DNA of 64,000 nucleotides from JAEUIV01 sp033763795 (GCA_033763795.1 JANRJV010000038.1:1-64000), one strand, 5' to 3'. Shown: positions 15,649-24,261, counted from the stretch's first letter. The notes: a model not told the origin generated them from the letters alone. Translations and numbers: made by a program.

Positions 15649-16144
15649 CCTCGGCTCTCCTTCTCTGGGGAACTCGCTCCCCCCGCGATCTGCACGCTGC
15701 ATCACCAAAGAACGGGTCGTCTTTTCGAAGGCGGCCCGCACACGCTCAAAGCTCTTCATGCCAATTGAACTCCTCACATCCGGCCCTGCTGTGTCGTCCC
15801 TTCATATCGTCCGCTGAGCATTCCGATAGGGAGATGTTTGGATTTCGATAGGGGAAAATGCTGATAGCGGAATCGTCTCTAGGAACTCCTCTAGTGTTCC
15901 GCGCCGAAAGGCCGGAACAAGTCCGAACCAGTGCCTTTCCGCAGATTGACCGAAGCTGGATTCGGGATGAAGTCCCTTTCTCGAGCCTTTCATCGGGAAC
16001 CAGACCGAGGCGGCCGGGATTTGTTTGGAATTGACAGCTCCGCGCACCACGAGCGGGGCTTCTTCTCTCATCGGCCGGGCCGGTGGGTCACGCGAGCGCG
16101 GGCCCACGCGCGGGGAGGGCGTAGCTGCGTGCGGGCCCGTCCGC
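15649..16144. other. Long intergenic region upstream of the metalloprotease gene
   Basis: About 500 bp with no convincing gene; short open frames here are Arg/Pro-rich or overlap obvious regulatory sequence. Its left part holds a second well-placed ribosome-binding site and ATG (15759) in frame with the protease. Around 15820-15870 there are repeated GATAGGG/GATAG elements. At 15892-15917 there are short inverted repeats built on GGAAC/GTTCC. No tRNA or known RNA fold was recognised. Confidence 0.5.
15820..15870. repeat. Tandem ATTYCGATAGGG direct repeats
   Basis: ATTCCGATAGGG (15820-15831) and ATTTCGATAGGG (15842-15853) are 22 bp apart, about two helical turns, with a third weaker GATAG at 15863-15867. 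They lie upstream of the metalloprotease gene and could be a tandem activator or repressor site. Confidence 0.45.
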
Positions 16145-16182
16145 AAAAAGACAGCGGAGCGGCCGCATTGGCGACCGCTCCG
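16145..16182 (-). terminator. Rho-independent terminator of the DUF1579 gene
   Basis: CGGAGCGG/CCGCTCCG hairpin (16155-16182), then TTTTT on the minus strand at 16149-16145, 31 bp after the stop codon. Confidence 0.75.
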
Positions 16183-16212
16183 CCGGGATGTGTGTCTGCG
16201 AGGGCGCTGAGG

Positions 16213-16854
16213 TTACGAGCGCTTGGAGAGCTTCATCTCCATCATCTTGAACTCTTTGCCGGACTTGGGGTCCGTGCCGTGCATCTCGACGAGCATGCCG
16301 CTGGATCCGTCGAGCGTCATGACCTCGCGCATGGTCGCGGGCTTCTTGGTCATGGGGCAGTGATAGTTGTAGGTCCAGGTGAACTTCTTGCCGTCGGCGG
16401 AGACCTCGCCCGTGCCGCGCATGATCCCCGTCGTGCAGTTGTCGACCCAGTCGCTGACGTACTGCTTGGCGACGTTGTCATACCCGGCGATGCCGGAGCC
16501 CACGAAGGGCCCCATTCCGGGGATGTCGCCCGTGACGTCGGTCTTCACGAAGCGGCCGTCCATGATGCTGGTGATGGTCCACGTGGTCTGCGAGACGGTG
16601 GGCTCCATACCCGGGGCCATCCACATGGAGCTTGTTCCGCTCCAGGTGCCCACGAGCCTGGCGAGCTTCTGGTGATGCTCGCCGGGGGTGGCCGCTTCCA
16701 TGCAGGACTGCATGTCTTCGGCGGTCCATCCGGGCGGGAGCTGGATGTCGGGCATGCCCTGCTTCGCATCCTTGCCGGTCTGGGCGATCGCGCCGGCGGC
16801 GATCACGAGCGCAACAGCGGTCGGACGGACGAGCCATCGAGAGGACAAACTCAT
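16213..16854 (-). CDS. Exported DUF1579 protein
   Basis: 213 aa. A signal peptide covers about residues 1-25 (LVRPTAVALVIAAGAIAQ). The mature protein has the DUF1579 pattern EHHQKLARLVGTWSGTSSMW near residue 60, a WTITSIMDGRFVKTD segment and a beta-rich remainder (YDNVAKQYVSDWVDN). DUF1579 proteins form a calycin-like barrel and are common in planctomycetes and Acidobacteria, but no biochemical role is established. ATG 16854 has AGGAG 7 nt upstream. The frame is open further upstream to 17043 with no matching protein features. It stands alone between its own terminator and the tRNA gene. Confidence 0.85.
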   Translation of the reverse strand: MSLSSRWLVRPTAVALVIAAGAIAQTGKDAKQGMPDIQLPPGWTAEDMQSCMEAATPGEHHQKLARLVGTWSGTSSMWMAPGMEPTVSQTTWTITSIMDGRFVKTDVTGDIPGMGPFVGSGIAGYDNVAKQYVSDWVDNCTTGIMRGTGEVSADGKKFTWTYNYHCPMTKKPATMREVMTLDGSSGMLVEMHGTDPKSGKEFKMMEMKLSKRS

Positions 16855-17033
16855 GGGCGTTCTCCTGTACGCGGATCTCGCGGTGGCCAACACGGGGGCC
16901 GCAAGCCGCTGAGGTTTGCCACCAATCCCGACGTGACGCGATGTCAGGCCGGCGGCAGGAAATCCTATATCAGGAGGGGCCAAATGTGTCCGGCTGTTAT
17001 CGGGATCGGGCCGCCAGACGCGAAGGCTTACGG

Positions 17034-17074
17034 GGAAAACCATTAATAGCGGGGGCGTTGCCTGTGCGCCCGCT
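17034..17074 (-). terminator. Probable terminator after tRNA-Arg
   Basis: Minus-strand stem CGCCCGCT... with AGCGGGGGCG (2-nt bulge) read as AGCGGGCG/CGCCCCCGCT, beginning 6 bp after the tRNA 3' end and followed by ATTAATGGTTTT. Confidence 0.45.
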
Positions 17075-17079
17075 CCAAT

Positions 17080-17153
17080 GCGCCCGAGAGGACTCGAACC
17101 TCTGACCTGCGGTTTAGGAAACCGCCGCTCTATCCAGGCTGAGCTACGAGCGC
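17080..17153 (-). tRNA. tRNA-Arg (anticodon CCU)
   Basis: A 74-nt cloverleaf is readable on the minus strand: acceptor stem GCGCTCG/CGGGCGC (one G-U pair), D-arm GCTC-AGCCTGGATA-GAGC, anticodon arm GCGGT-TTCCTAA-ACCGC with anticodon CCT, 5-nt variable loop, and T-arm AGAGG-TTCGAGT-CCTCT. CCA is not encoded. It decodes the AGG arginine codon. Confidence 0.95.
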
Positions 17154-17183
17154 GGACTCTCGGCCAGAGCCGAGCAATCTACG

Positions 17184-17189
17184 AGTATA
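17184..17189 (-). promoter_or_regulatory. -10 box (TATACT) of tRNA-Arg
   Basis: TATACT on the minus strand, ~30 nt before the mature tRNA 5' end. A 6-bp hairpin CTCGGC-TCTG-GCCGAG lies between it and the tRNA, probably in the 5' trailer removed by RNase P. Confidence 0.5.
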
Positions 17190-17230
17190 GCTCTGGGGCG
17201 ATTGCGCCCCGCCACGGTGATCGTGCCCGG

Positions 17231-17929
17231 TCAGGGCAGCGGGGCGGTCCAGTGCGGTTCCACGGCTGAGCGCGCGCGGGCCGAGCCGTCGAAGTGAACG
17301 CTCTGGAACTGGCCCGAGGGTGTGTTGCGGCCCGGGCCGTGGAATCGACCGAGGCGGGCCGGGACGTGCGCCGGATCGCGGAAGTCGATGACGCTCGTTG
17401 TGCGCGTGGGCGGCGGGGCGTTGCCGACGACGGGGGCGGCGCTGGAGTCCATGAGGAGGGGCGTGTCGCTGGGCCGAGGGACGCGGTCGAAGTTGATGTG
17501 GCCCGGGCTGGTGAGGCTGTCGAAGTCGCCCTTGTCGCCGGGCTCGCCGGCGTGTCCGGTGGCGTTCATCGCGTATGTGCGCACCATCGGGAGCGCGTAG
17601 AAGGCGGCGGCGCTGTCGCAGATGAGGCTCGAGCGCTGGGTGTAGAGAGCGGCGCCGGTCGCGCCGTCTCTTTCCGAGGCGCGCAGGACGACGAGGGCCC
17701 AGTTGGGGACGGCGTTGTAGGGCTGACCGATGGCGGGCCCGACGCCGGCGTAGTCCGTGGCGTAGGCCCGGCATGCGATGAAGGATTGTCGCAGCGAGGA
17801 GAGGCAGCCCGCGGCCCGGGCCGCCTCGCGCGAGCGCGCCAGCGCGGGCAGCAGCAGCCCGATCAGCACCGCGATCACGGCGACCACCACCAGCAGTTCG
17901 ATCAGGGTGAATCCCCGGCGCGGGAGCAT
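17231..17929 (-). CDS. Type II secretion-type pseudopilin (DUF1559-like)
   Basis: 232 aa. It begins with the prepilin signature RRGFTLIELLVVVAVIAVLI at residues 4-23: a short basic leader, Gly before the cleavage site, Phe+1 and Glu+5, then a ~20-residue hydrophobic helix. The C-terminal half ends VHFDGSARARSAVEP, similar to the H-X9-DG tail of planctomycete DUF1559 proteins. Those proteins are very numerous in planctomycetes and are thought to be pilin-like surface proteins processed by a prepilin peptidase. ATG 17929 is fixed by the prepilin motif although no Shine-Dalgarno is visible; the frame is open upstream inside the flagellin-like gene region but out of that gene's frame. No other secretion genes lie nearby. 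Confidence 0.85.
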   Translation of the reverse strand: MLPRRGFTLIELLVVVAVIAVLIGLLLPALARSREAARAAGCLSSLRQSFIACRAYATDYAGVGPAIGQPYNAVPNWALVVLRASERDGATGAALYTQRSSLICDSAAAFYALPMVRTYAMNATGHAGEPGDKGDFDSLTSPGHINFDRVPRPSDTPLLMDSSAAPVVGNAPPPTRTTSVIDFRDPAHVPARLGRFHGPGRNTPSGQFQSVHFDGSARARSAVEPHWTAPLP

Positions 17930-17960
17930 GCGGCGTGATCGTAGCGCGTGGGACCGGATT

Positions 17961-18776
17961 TCACCGGGCCAGGAGCAGTGACAGGGCCGTTTGAGTCTGT
18001 CCCCGGCTCGCGAGCACGGCGGTGATGGACGCCTGCGCGAGGATCTGGGCGCGGACGAGCTCGGCGGTTTCTCTGCCGAAGTCGGCGTCACGGATGATCG
18101 ATTCGGCGGCGGCGGTGTTCTCGAGCCGAACGCCCTCGGCGCGGACGAGCGGCGTGAGCGTCCACTTCTGGAGCCCGCCGATCTTGCCGCGCGCGTCAGA
18201 GACGCGTCGGGCGGCGGCGCGCACGGCGTCGGCGACGCCCCGGGCGTTGTCCAGGTCGAGGCCGCGGAGGCCGAGCGCCTGAGAGGAAATCTCGGGCAGG
18301 GTGAGCGAGGCGTCATCGGCGGCGAGCGTGAACCGGCCGTCGAAGAGCCGCGAGCGCGAGAAGGTGGTCGTGTGCCCGATGCGGTCGATTGTGTTGAGCA
18401 TCGAGCCGAGCTGCTCGGCGATGCCCTGCACCTCGGATTGGCTCGTGCCGTCCCGGCTGGCCAGTTGCACGGCGAGGGCTTCGGCCTCGACGAGCAGGTC
18501 CGAGATTTCCGCCAGCGCGCTCTCGGCGACGTTGGCGATCGAATCCGTGCGCTCAAAGGCGACGGCGCGCCCCCTCAGTCTGGCGAGGTCGGAGCGGGCG
18601 AGCTCTGAGGCGATCAGAGCGGCGGGGTCGTCCCTGGCGCGGACGACGCGGAGGCCCGTGGTGAGGCGGGTGGCGGCGTCGTTCTGGGCGCGCAGCATGT
18701 CCGAGATCCGGCGGATCCCGGCCGCTGAGCTCACATCTGCACCGATCCGCAACGTCCGATCTCCGCGCGCAGGCAC
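17961..18776 (-). CDS. Short flagellin-like protein
   Basis: 271 aa, GTG start. The N-terminal D0/D1 region (about 15-100) matches flagellin: RRISDMLRAQNDAATRLTTG, ARDDPAALIASELARSD and a long helix ending EALAVQLAS. The C-terminal region (about 215-271) matches flagellin D1/D0: ENTAAAESIIRDADFGRETA, then ELVRAQILAQASITAVLASRG. The middle is only ~110 residues, so the variable D2/D3 domains are essentially absent. It could be a minor or minimal filament protein or a hook-filament-junction relative, but both termini are flagellin-like. No other flagellar gene is in the window. It lies 31 bp upstream of the pseudopilin gene on the same strand. Confidence 0.82.
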   Translation of the reverse strand: MPARGDRTLRIGADVSSAAGIRRISDMLRAQNDAATRLTTGLRVVRARDDPAALIASELARSDLARLRGRAVAFERTDSIANVAESALAEISDLLVEAEALAVQLASRDGTSQSEVQGIAEQLGSMLNTIDRIGHTTTFSRSRLFDGRFTLAADDASLTLPEISSQALGLRGLDLDNARGVADAVRAAARRVSDARGKIGGLQKWTLTPLVRAEGVRLENTAAAESIIRDADFGRETAELVRAQILAQASITAVLASRGQTQTALSLLLAR

Positions 18777-18943
18777 AGCGCCGGCCCTTTGCCGGCCGAC
18801 CCGTCAATCGGGGAGTCGTCGGCGTAGCTGTCGGCAAGAACTGCGCGGGCGGGGCCTCGGAGGCGGGTCCCGCACGCGGCGCCGTTGGCACGAGCCCGAG
18901 AAACCGCTCGCGGGTCCCAGAACGCAACCGGGGCTGCGAACGC

Positions 18944-18972
18944 TTGTACGCTCAGCCCGACCGGGGTAGGTT
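18944..18972 (+). promoter_or_regulatory. Promoter of the gliding-type ABC locus (TTGTAC-N17-TAGGTT)
   Basis: TTGTAC (18944-18949), 17-nt spacer, TAGGTT (18967-18972). It predicts a ~50-nt leader carrying AAGGA before ATG 19032. Confidence 0.5.
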
Positions 18973-19031
18973 GGGGACCGCGACGGACCGGTCGGCTGTG
19001 AGCCGTCAGTTCCCGCACAAGGACCAAACGC

Positions 19032-19838
19032 ATGGCGGAAGGCAAGCGTGAAACAGGCGCTGCTGTGATCTCCGAGCCGATGCCGCGCTCGGCGTCTTCG
19101 CCGTCTCGCGCCGGGGATCCGGCGGCGGCGATCAGCGCGATGTCGCTGACGCGCGTGTACGGCGGCTTCTACGCGGTGCGCGACGTGAGCTTCTCCATTC
19201 CCAGGGGGCAGCTGGTGGCGTTTCTGGGCCCGAACGGCGCGGGCAAGTCGACGACGATGAAGATGCTGACGGGCGTGCTGGCGCCGACGGAGGGGCGGGC
19301 GTGCATCGCGGGCGTGGATGTGCAGCAGGACCGGCTGCGCGCGGTGTCGAACCTGGGGTACCTGCCCGAGAACGGCCCGCTGTACCCCGAGATGACGCCC
19401 CGCGCGCTGCTGACGTTCTTCGGGCGGGCGCGCGGGCTCGACGGCGGGACGCTGAAGTCGCGGCTGGAGTACGTGATCGAGGCGTGCCGGCTGAGCGACG
19501 TGATCGGGAAGCCCACGGGCAAGCTGTCCAAGGGGTATCGCCAGCGTGTGGGCATGGCGCATGCGCTGCTGCACGATCCCGAGGTGCTGATCATGGACGA
19601 GCCGACGGCGGGGCTCGACCCGAACCAGGTCGAGCACGTCCGCGACCTGCTGCGAACGCTGGCGCGGTCGAAGACCATCCTGCTGTCGACGCACATTCTG
19701 CGGGAGGTGCGGGCTGTGGCCGAGCGAGTCCTGGTGGTGGCGCAGGGGCGGCTCGTGCACGACGGGCCGATCTCCTCCCTCGGTGACAGCGAAGACGCGA
19801 TGGAGAAGAAGTTCCGGCAGCTCACCCAGCGTTCCTGA
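19032..19838 (+). CDS. ABC transporter ATP-binding protein (GldA/ABC-2 type)
   Basis: 268 aa. After a ~35-residue low-complexity leader comes a complete ABC ATPase: Walker A FLGPNGAGKSTTMKML, Q-loop near GYLPENGPLYPEMT, signature KLSKGYRQRVGMAHAL (a variant LSKGYRQR, common in GldA/DrrA types), Walker B LIMDEPTAGLDP, and the H-loop STHIL. The N-terminal LTRVYGGFYAVRDVSF is typical of ABC-2 exporters. The immediate downstream gene is a GldF-GldG fusion followed by a DUF4340 gene, the usual partner set of this ATPase. In Bacteroidetes GldAFG is required for gliding; in planctomycetes the substrate is unknown. AAGGA precedes the ATG. Confidence 0.92.
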   Translation: MAEGKRETGAAVISEPMPRSASSPSRAGDPAAAISAMSLTRVYGGFYAVRDVSFSIPRGQLVAFLGPNGAGKSTTMKMLTGVLAPTEGRACIAGVDVQQDRLRAVSNLGYLPENGPLYPEMTPRALLTFFGRARGLDGGTLKSRLEYVIEACRLSDVIGKPTGKLSKGYRQRVGMAHALLHDPEVLIMDEPTAGLDPNQVEHVRDLLRTLARSKTILLSTHILREVRAVAERVLVVAQGRLVHDGPISSLGDSEDAMEKKFRQLTQRS

Positions 19839-19887
19839 AGCGAGACGACCCGCGGCGGCGCGTGCCCCCTGCAATGGACCGCACACC

Positions 19888-22560
19888 ATGAAGCCCAAGA
19901 TCATTTCCGCCATTGTCCGCCGGGAGCTCGCCGGCTATTTCGCGAGCCCGACCGGCTACGTGTTCATCACGATCTTCATCTTCCTGTCCGCGATCGCGGC
20001 GTTCTGGGTCCCCGAGTTCTTCCAGCGCAACCTCGCGTCGCTGGACCAGCTCAACCGCTGGTTCCCGGCGCTGCTGCTGCTGCTGATCCCGGCGGTGACG
20101 ATGGGCGCCTGGGCCGAGGAGCGGCGGCAGGGGACGGATGAGCTGCTGCTGACGCTTCCCGCGCGGGACTGGCAGCTGGTGGTGGGGAAGTATCTGGCGT
20201 GCGTGCTGATCTACGCGGCGGCGCTGGTGTTCTCGCTGAGCCACGTGCTGGTGCTGATGTACCTGGGGCGGCCCGACGTCGGGCTGATGCTGTCGACCTA
20301 CCTGGGATACCTGCTGGCGGGCGCGGGGCTGATCGCGGTGGGGATGGTCGCGAGCGCGCTGACGGCGAACCTGACGGTGGCGTTCATCGTGGCGGCGGTC
20401 ATGTGCGGGGCGATCGTGGGCACGGGGGCGCTGTCGCGGGTCCTGCCCGGGACGGTGGCGGGCGACATCGCGAGCAGCCTGTCGCTCCCCGAGCGCTTCG
20501 CGGACTTCGGACGGGGCGTGATCGCGGTCGAGAACGTCGCGTACTTCCTGATGCTGGCGTTCGTGGGGCTGTGGGCCAACACGCTGCTGGTCTCGCGGCG
20601 GCACTGGTCGGGGGGGAGCGCGTCGGGAACGCGGTGGGCGCTGGCGACGGTGCGCGGGGCGGCGATGGTGATCGCGGCGGCGTCGGTGGTGACGCTGCTG
20701 TCGCGCACCGGGGCGCGGGCCGACGCGACGAACGAGAGGCTGTGGAGCCTGTCGGAGGAGACGGCGAAGCTCGTCGGGACGATCCCGGCGGAGCGGCCCG
20801 TGCAGATCACGGCGTATGTGTCGCCGCGCGTGCCGGGCTCGTGGGTGCAGACGCGGGAGACGCTGCTGGGTCTGCTGCGGGAGCTGGACCAGGCGCAGGG
20901 GGGCGACCGGATCAGCGTGCGCGTCGTGGACGCGGAGCCCTTCACGGAGGCGGCGCGGGAGGCGCGGCGGAACTTCAACATCGAGCCGCGGCCCGTGCTG
21001 ACGCTCCCGGAAGACGGCGACAACGCCCCGCGCGAGCTGTTCATGGGTCTGGCGTTCGTCTGCGGGGCGGAGCAGATGGTGATCCCGTTCCTTCCCAAGG
21101 GGATCCCGGTCGAGTACGAGCTGGCGCGTTCGCTGCGGACGGTGTCGCTGGCGAGCCGGAAGAAGGTGGGGATCGTCGAGACGGACGCGAATCTCTTCGG
21201 CTCGTTCGACATGCAGACGTTCACTCCGCGGGAAGACTGGCCGATCGTCGCGGAGCTGCGGAAGCAGTACGAGGTGGTGAGGGTCGCGCGGGCCGGGACT
21301 CCGCCCGAGGATCTTGATCTGCTGATCGTGCCCCAGCCCAGCTCCATGCAGCTGGGGGACCTGGAGTTCATCCTGGAATACATCCGAACGGGCAAGCCCG
21401 TGATGGTCCTGGAGGACCCGCTGCCCATGTTCAACCCGGGGCTGGCGACGAGCGAGCCCCGCAACGCGAACGTGAACCCGTTCATGCGGCAGCGTCAGCC
21501 GCCGCCGGCGCCGAAGCCCGAGCTGACGCCGCTGTGGGATCTGCTGGGCGCCGAGGTGCCCGCGCTGCGCGTGGTGTGGGACGGGTCGAACCCGCGTCCG
21601 GGCATGAACTTCGAGCGCGAGATCGTGTTCGTGACGCGCGGCTCGGGCCCGGGGGCGTTCAACGATGCGGACCCGATGACCAGCGGCCTGCAGGAAGTGG
21701 TGCTCTTGATGTCGGGCGAGGTGCAGCAGCGCGCCGACGCCGCGGAGCGCGGGCTGAGCATCACGCCGCTCATGCGCACGAGCCCGGTCAGCGGCTACGT
21801 GAACTTCTCGGAGATTCTTGAGCGGGGGTTCTTCGGCGTGCAGGGGCTGAACCGCAACCGCCGGGCGATCGCCTCGCCGGACGGGCACGTCCTGGCAGCG
21901 CGGATCAAGGGGGCCCCCGCGCCCGCGGAGGGGGAGGCGGCCGGGGGGGCGCGACCGATCGATGTCCTGCTGATTCCGGACCTCGACGTGCTTTCGCCCG
22001 AGTTCTTCCGGCTGCGCGAGGCGGGCATCTCCGACTTCAACTTCGACAACGTGACGTTCGTGCTGAACGCGGTGGACGTGATGGTGGGCGATGCTTCGCT
22101 GGTCGAGCTGCGGAAGCGTCGGCCGGCGTACCGGACGCTGGAGAAGCTCGACGCGGCGCGGCGGACGCTGGAGATGGAGAAGGACAAGGCGGTCGACGCG
22201 GCGACGGGGCGGGCGCAGGCGGAGCTGGCCGTGGCGCAGGAGGCGCTGGAGCGCAAGGTGAAGGAGATCGAGTCGCGCACCGACCTGGATGACACCACGC
22301 GTTCGATCATGATCGAGAGCGTGCGGGCGGCGGAGCAGCGGCGCGTCGACGTGCAGACGGCGGCGATCAACGACAAGAAGGACGCCGACGTCGTCGAAGC
22401 GCGGACGAAGGCGCGGCAGCAGATCGAAGAAGTGCAGACGCGCATCCGGCTCGCGGCGGTGGCGCTGCCGCCCGTTCCCGCGCTGGCGCTGGCGGGCATC
22501 GTCTTTCTGCGCAGGCGGGCGAGGGAGACCGAGGGGGTTTCCCGGGAACGCTTGAAGTAG
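19888..22560 (+). CDS. GldF-GldG fusion: ABC-2 permease plus auxiliary substrate-domain protein
   Basis: 890 aa. Residues about 1-250 are an ABC-2 permease with ~6 membrane segments (first at FITIFIFLSAIAAFWV; the conserved AWAEERRQGTDELLLTLP loop is GldF-like). A seventh segment near 265-285 leads into an extracytoplasmic GldG/ABC_transp_aux region (about 290-700): NERLWSLSEETAKLVGTI, QITAYVSPRVPG, a region of Pro/Arg-rich inserts, and FVLNAVDVMVGDASLVELRKR. A charged coiled-coil (about 745-850) precedes a C-terminal membrane helix (ALPPVPALALAGIVFL). GldF and GldG are separate genes in Flavobacterium; here they are fused. ATG 19888 begins at the permease; it is 49 nt after the ATPase stop, consistent with one operon. 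Confidence 0.88.
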   Translation: MKPKIISAIVRRELAGYFASPTGYVFITIFIFLSAIAAFWVPEFFQRNLASLDQLNRWFPALLLLLIPAVTMGAWAEERRQGTDELLLTLPARDWQLVVGKYLACVLIYAAALVFSLSHVLVLMYLGRPDVGLMLSTYLGYLLAGAGLIAVGMVASALTANLTVAFIVAAVMCGAIVGTGALSRVLPGTVAGDIASSLSLPERFADFGRGVIAVENVAYFLMLAFVGLWANTLLVSRRHWSGGSASGTRWALATVRGAAMVIAAASVVTLLSRTGARADATNERLWSLSEETAKLVGTIPAERPVQITAYVSPRVPGSWVQTRETLLGLLRELDQAQGGDRISVRVVDAEPFTEAAREARRNFNIEPRPVLTLPEDGDNAPRELFMGLAFVCGAEQMVIPFLPKGIPVEYELARSLRTVSLASRKKVGIVETDANLFGSFDMQTFTPREDWPIVAELRKQYEVVRVARAGTPPEDLDLLIVPQPSSMQLGDLEFILEYIRTGKPVMVLEDPLPMFNPGLATSEPRNANVNPFMRQRQPPPAPKPELTPLWDLLGAEVPALRVVWDGSNPRPGMNFEREIVFVTRGSGPGAFNDADPMTSGLQEVVLLMSGEVQQRADAAERGLSITPLMRTSPVSGYVNFSEILERGFFGVQGLNRNRRAIASPDGHVLAARIKGAPAPAEGEAAGGARPIDVLLIPDLDVLSPEFFRLREAGISDFNFDNVTFVLNAVDVMVGDASLVELRKRRPAYRTLEKLDAARRTLEMEKDKAVDAATGRAQAELAVAQEALERKVKEIESRTDLDDTTRSIMIESVRAAEQRRVDVQTAAINDKKDADVVEARTKARQQIEEVQTRIRLAAVALPPVPALALAGIVFLRRRARETEGVSRERLK

Positions 22561-22620
22561 CCCCTGTGATACGCGCGTCGCGTGGAATCTCGCACCAGCA
22601 ACCCACACCACGAGCCTTCC

Positions 22621-24261
22621 ATGAACGATCTCACGAAAACGCTTATCGCGGTCCTTGCCGCAGCCGTGCTCGCGGGCGCCGCGTATCTGACGCGTCCAGT
22701 GCCGGCTGCTGACGCCACGCTCGCCGACCAGGGACAGCCGCTGTTCCCGTCGTTCACCGATCCCGCTTCGGCGCGGAGCCTGCAGGTGCTCAGCTACGAC
22801 GAGCAGAAAGCGATGATCAGGCCGTTCCGTGTGGAGTTCGACGGTCAGCGGTGGGTGATCCCCTCGCATCACGGCTATCCGGCTGACGCCGCGACCAAGA
22901 TGGCGCAGGCGGCGTCGGTCTTCATCGGGCTGCAGAAGGAGCAGGTCGTCACCGACCGCGCCGCGGACCACGAAGCGATGGGGGTGCTGGCCCCGGACGA
23001 TCCGGCGGCGCCGCTGCAGGGGCGGGGAACACGCGTCACGATCCAGGGCGAGGGCGGCGCGCTGCTGGTGGACGTCATCGTCGGCGCGGAGGTCCGCGAG
23101 GCCATCGGGGGAGGGTCGGCCACGCAGCGGCGGTACGTCCGCCTCCCCGACAAGAACCGCGTGTACGCGGTGAACTTCGCGGGCACTTTCTCGACCCAGT
23201 TCGCGGACTGGGTGGAGACGGATCTCCTGAAGATCGCTTCGCCCCGGATCGAGCGCTACGTGGTCAACCGGTACGAGATCGACGAGACGCAGGGCGTCCG
23301 CCGAGATATCGAAAAGCTGACGATCACCCCGAACACCGACGTCGTGACGGACCCGGCGGCGCCGCCTCCGGCCGAGTGGAAGGTCGATGCGGTTCCGGGC
23401 GGCCCGATCCGCGGCGGGGAGACCGTCAACGTCGAGCGGATCGCCGAGACTCTCTCCGCCGTGCGGCAGCTGCGGATCGCCGGCGTTCGACCCAAGCCCG
23501 CCAAGCTGGCCGAGTGGGCGGCGGGCACCGTTCCCAGCATCACGCAGATGGACGTCATCGACCTGCAGGCGCGGGGATTCTTTGTCACCAACGACGGTCA
23601 GTTCGTGGGCAACGACGGCGAGGTGACGGTCGGATGTGGGGACGGCGTGGTGTACACGCTCTACTTCGGCGAGGTGCTCTTCGGCGAGGGCGAGACTCTT
23701 TCCGCCGGGAGCGACGTGATCGCCGACGCGACGGGGCCGGCGGCGGACGCGGCTGCGGAAAAGAAGGGGCAGGAAGCGCGGTACGTGATGGTGAACGTGC
23801 GCTTCGACCCGTCGCTGATCACGCTGCCTCCGGATCCGCTGGACAGCGTGCCCCCGACGCCCGCGCCGGGCGGCGCTGAGGAGCAGCCCGAGCCCGCCAC
23901 CGATGAGCAGGCCGAGCAGCCCGAGCAGCCCGATCCCGCGGCGGCGGACGCCGCGTCAGTGGAGCCATCACCGGAAGAAGCGGCCCGCGCGGCGCGGCTC
24001 GCGCGCCGCGAAGAGGAGCGCAAAGCGCTGATCGAGGCGGGTCAGAAGCGGGTGGAGATGCTGCGCAAGCGGTTCGCGAACTGGTACTACGTCATCGACG
24101 GCGAGTCCTTCGCCAAGCTTCGGCCTACGCGCGCGAACGCCATCAACCCCGCCGCAGTCCAGCCCGAGACGCCCGCGGCCCCCGCGGCTCCTGCGGCTCC
24201 CGCGGCTCCCGCCGACCCTGCGCCGGGAGCGTCCAAGGCTCCGGCGCCCGCGGGCAACTGA
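22621..24261 (+). CDS. DUF4340 membrane-anchored protein of the gliding-type ABC locus
   Basis: 546 aa. An N-terminal signal-anchor (about residues 4-24, LIAVLAAAVLAGAAYLTRPV) is followed by two DUF4340-type beta-rich modules, with WVIPSHHGYPADAATKMAQA as the recognisable segment, and RYVRLPDKNRVYAVNFAG later. The C-terminal third has a Glu/Gln/Pro-rich linker (about 415-455), a charged helix (SPEEAARAARLARREEERKA) and a final Ala/Pro repeat tail. DUF4340 genes regularly follow gldG-like genes; the protein probably sits with the auxiliary component on the periplasmic side. ATG 22621 is taken because the hydrophobic segment follows directly. No catalytic motif was seen. Confidence 0.82.
   Translation: MNDLTKTLIAVLAAAVLAGAAYLTRPVPAADATLADQGQPLFPSFTDPASARSLQVLSYDEQKAMIRPFRVEFDGQRWVIPSHHGYPADAATKMAQAASVFIGLQKEQVVTDRAADHEAMGVLAPDDPAAPLQGRGTRVTIQGEGGALLVDVIVGAEVREAIGGGSATQRRYVRLPDKNRVYAVNFAGTFSTQFADWVETDLLKIASPRIERYVVNRYEIDETQGVRRDIEKLTITPNTDVVTDPAAPPPAEWKVDAVPGGPIRGGETVNVERIAETLSAVRQLRIAGVRPKPAKLAEWAAGTVPSITQMDVIDLQARGFFVTNDGQFVGNDGEVTVGCGDGVVYTLYFGEVLFGEGETLSAGSDVIADATGPAADAAAEKKGQEARYVMVNVRFDPSLITLPPDPLDSVPPTPAPGGAEEQPEPATDEQAEQPEQPDPAAADAASVEPSPEEAARAARLARREEERKALIEAGQKRVEMLRKRFANWYYVIDGESFAKLRPTRANAINPAAVQPETPAAPAAPAAPAAPADPAPGASKAPAPAGN

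Noticed and set aside
15802..16146. A 114-codon frame in the long intergenic region upstream of the metalloprotease
   Set aside because: No Shine-Dalgarno, Arg/Pro-rich, and it covers the GATAGGG repeats; treated as non-coding.
16855..17079. A small RNA between the DUF1579 gene and tRNA-Arg
   Set aside because: Apart from the weak hairpin just after the tRNA I saw no promoter-hairpin-T-run combination or known RNA consensus.
19822..22971. A 1049-codon minus-strand frame opposite the GldF-GldG fusion
   Set aside because: Arg/His/Gln-rich with no recognisable motif; the + strand frame has clear permease helices and the GldG pattern.
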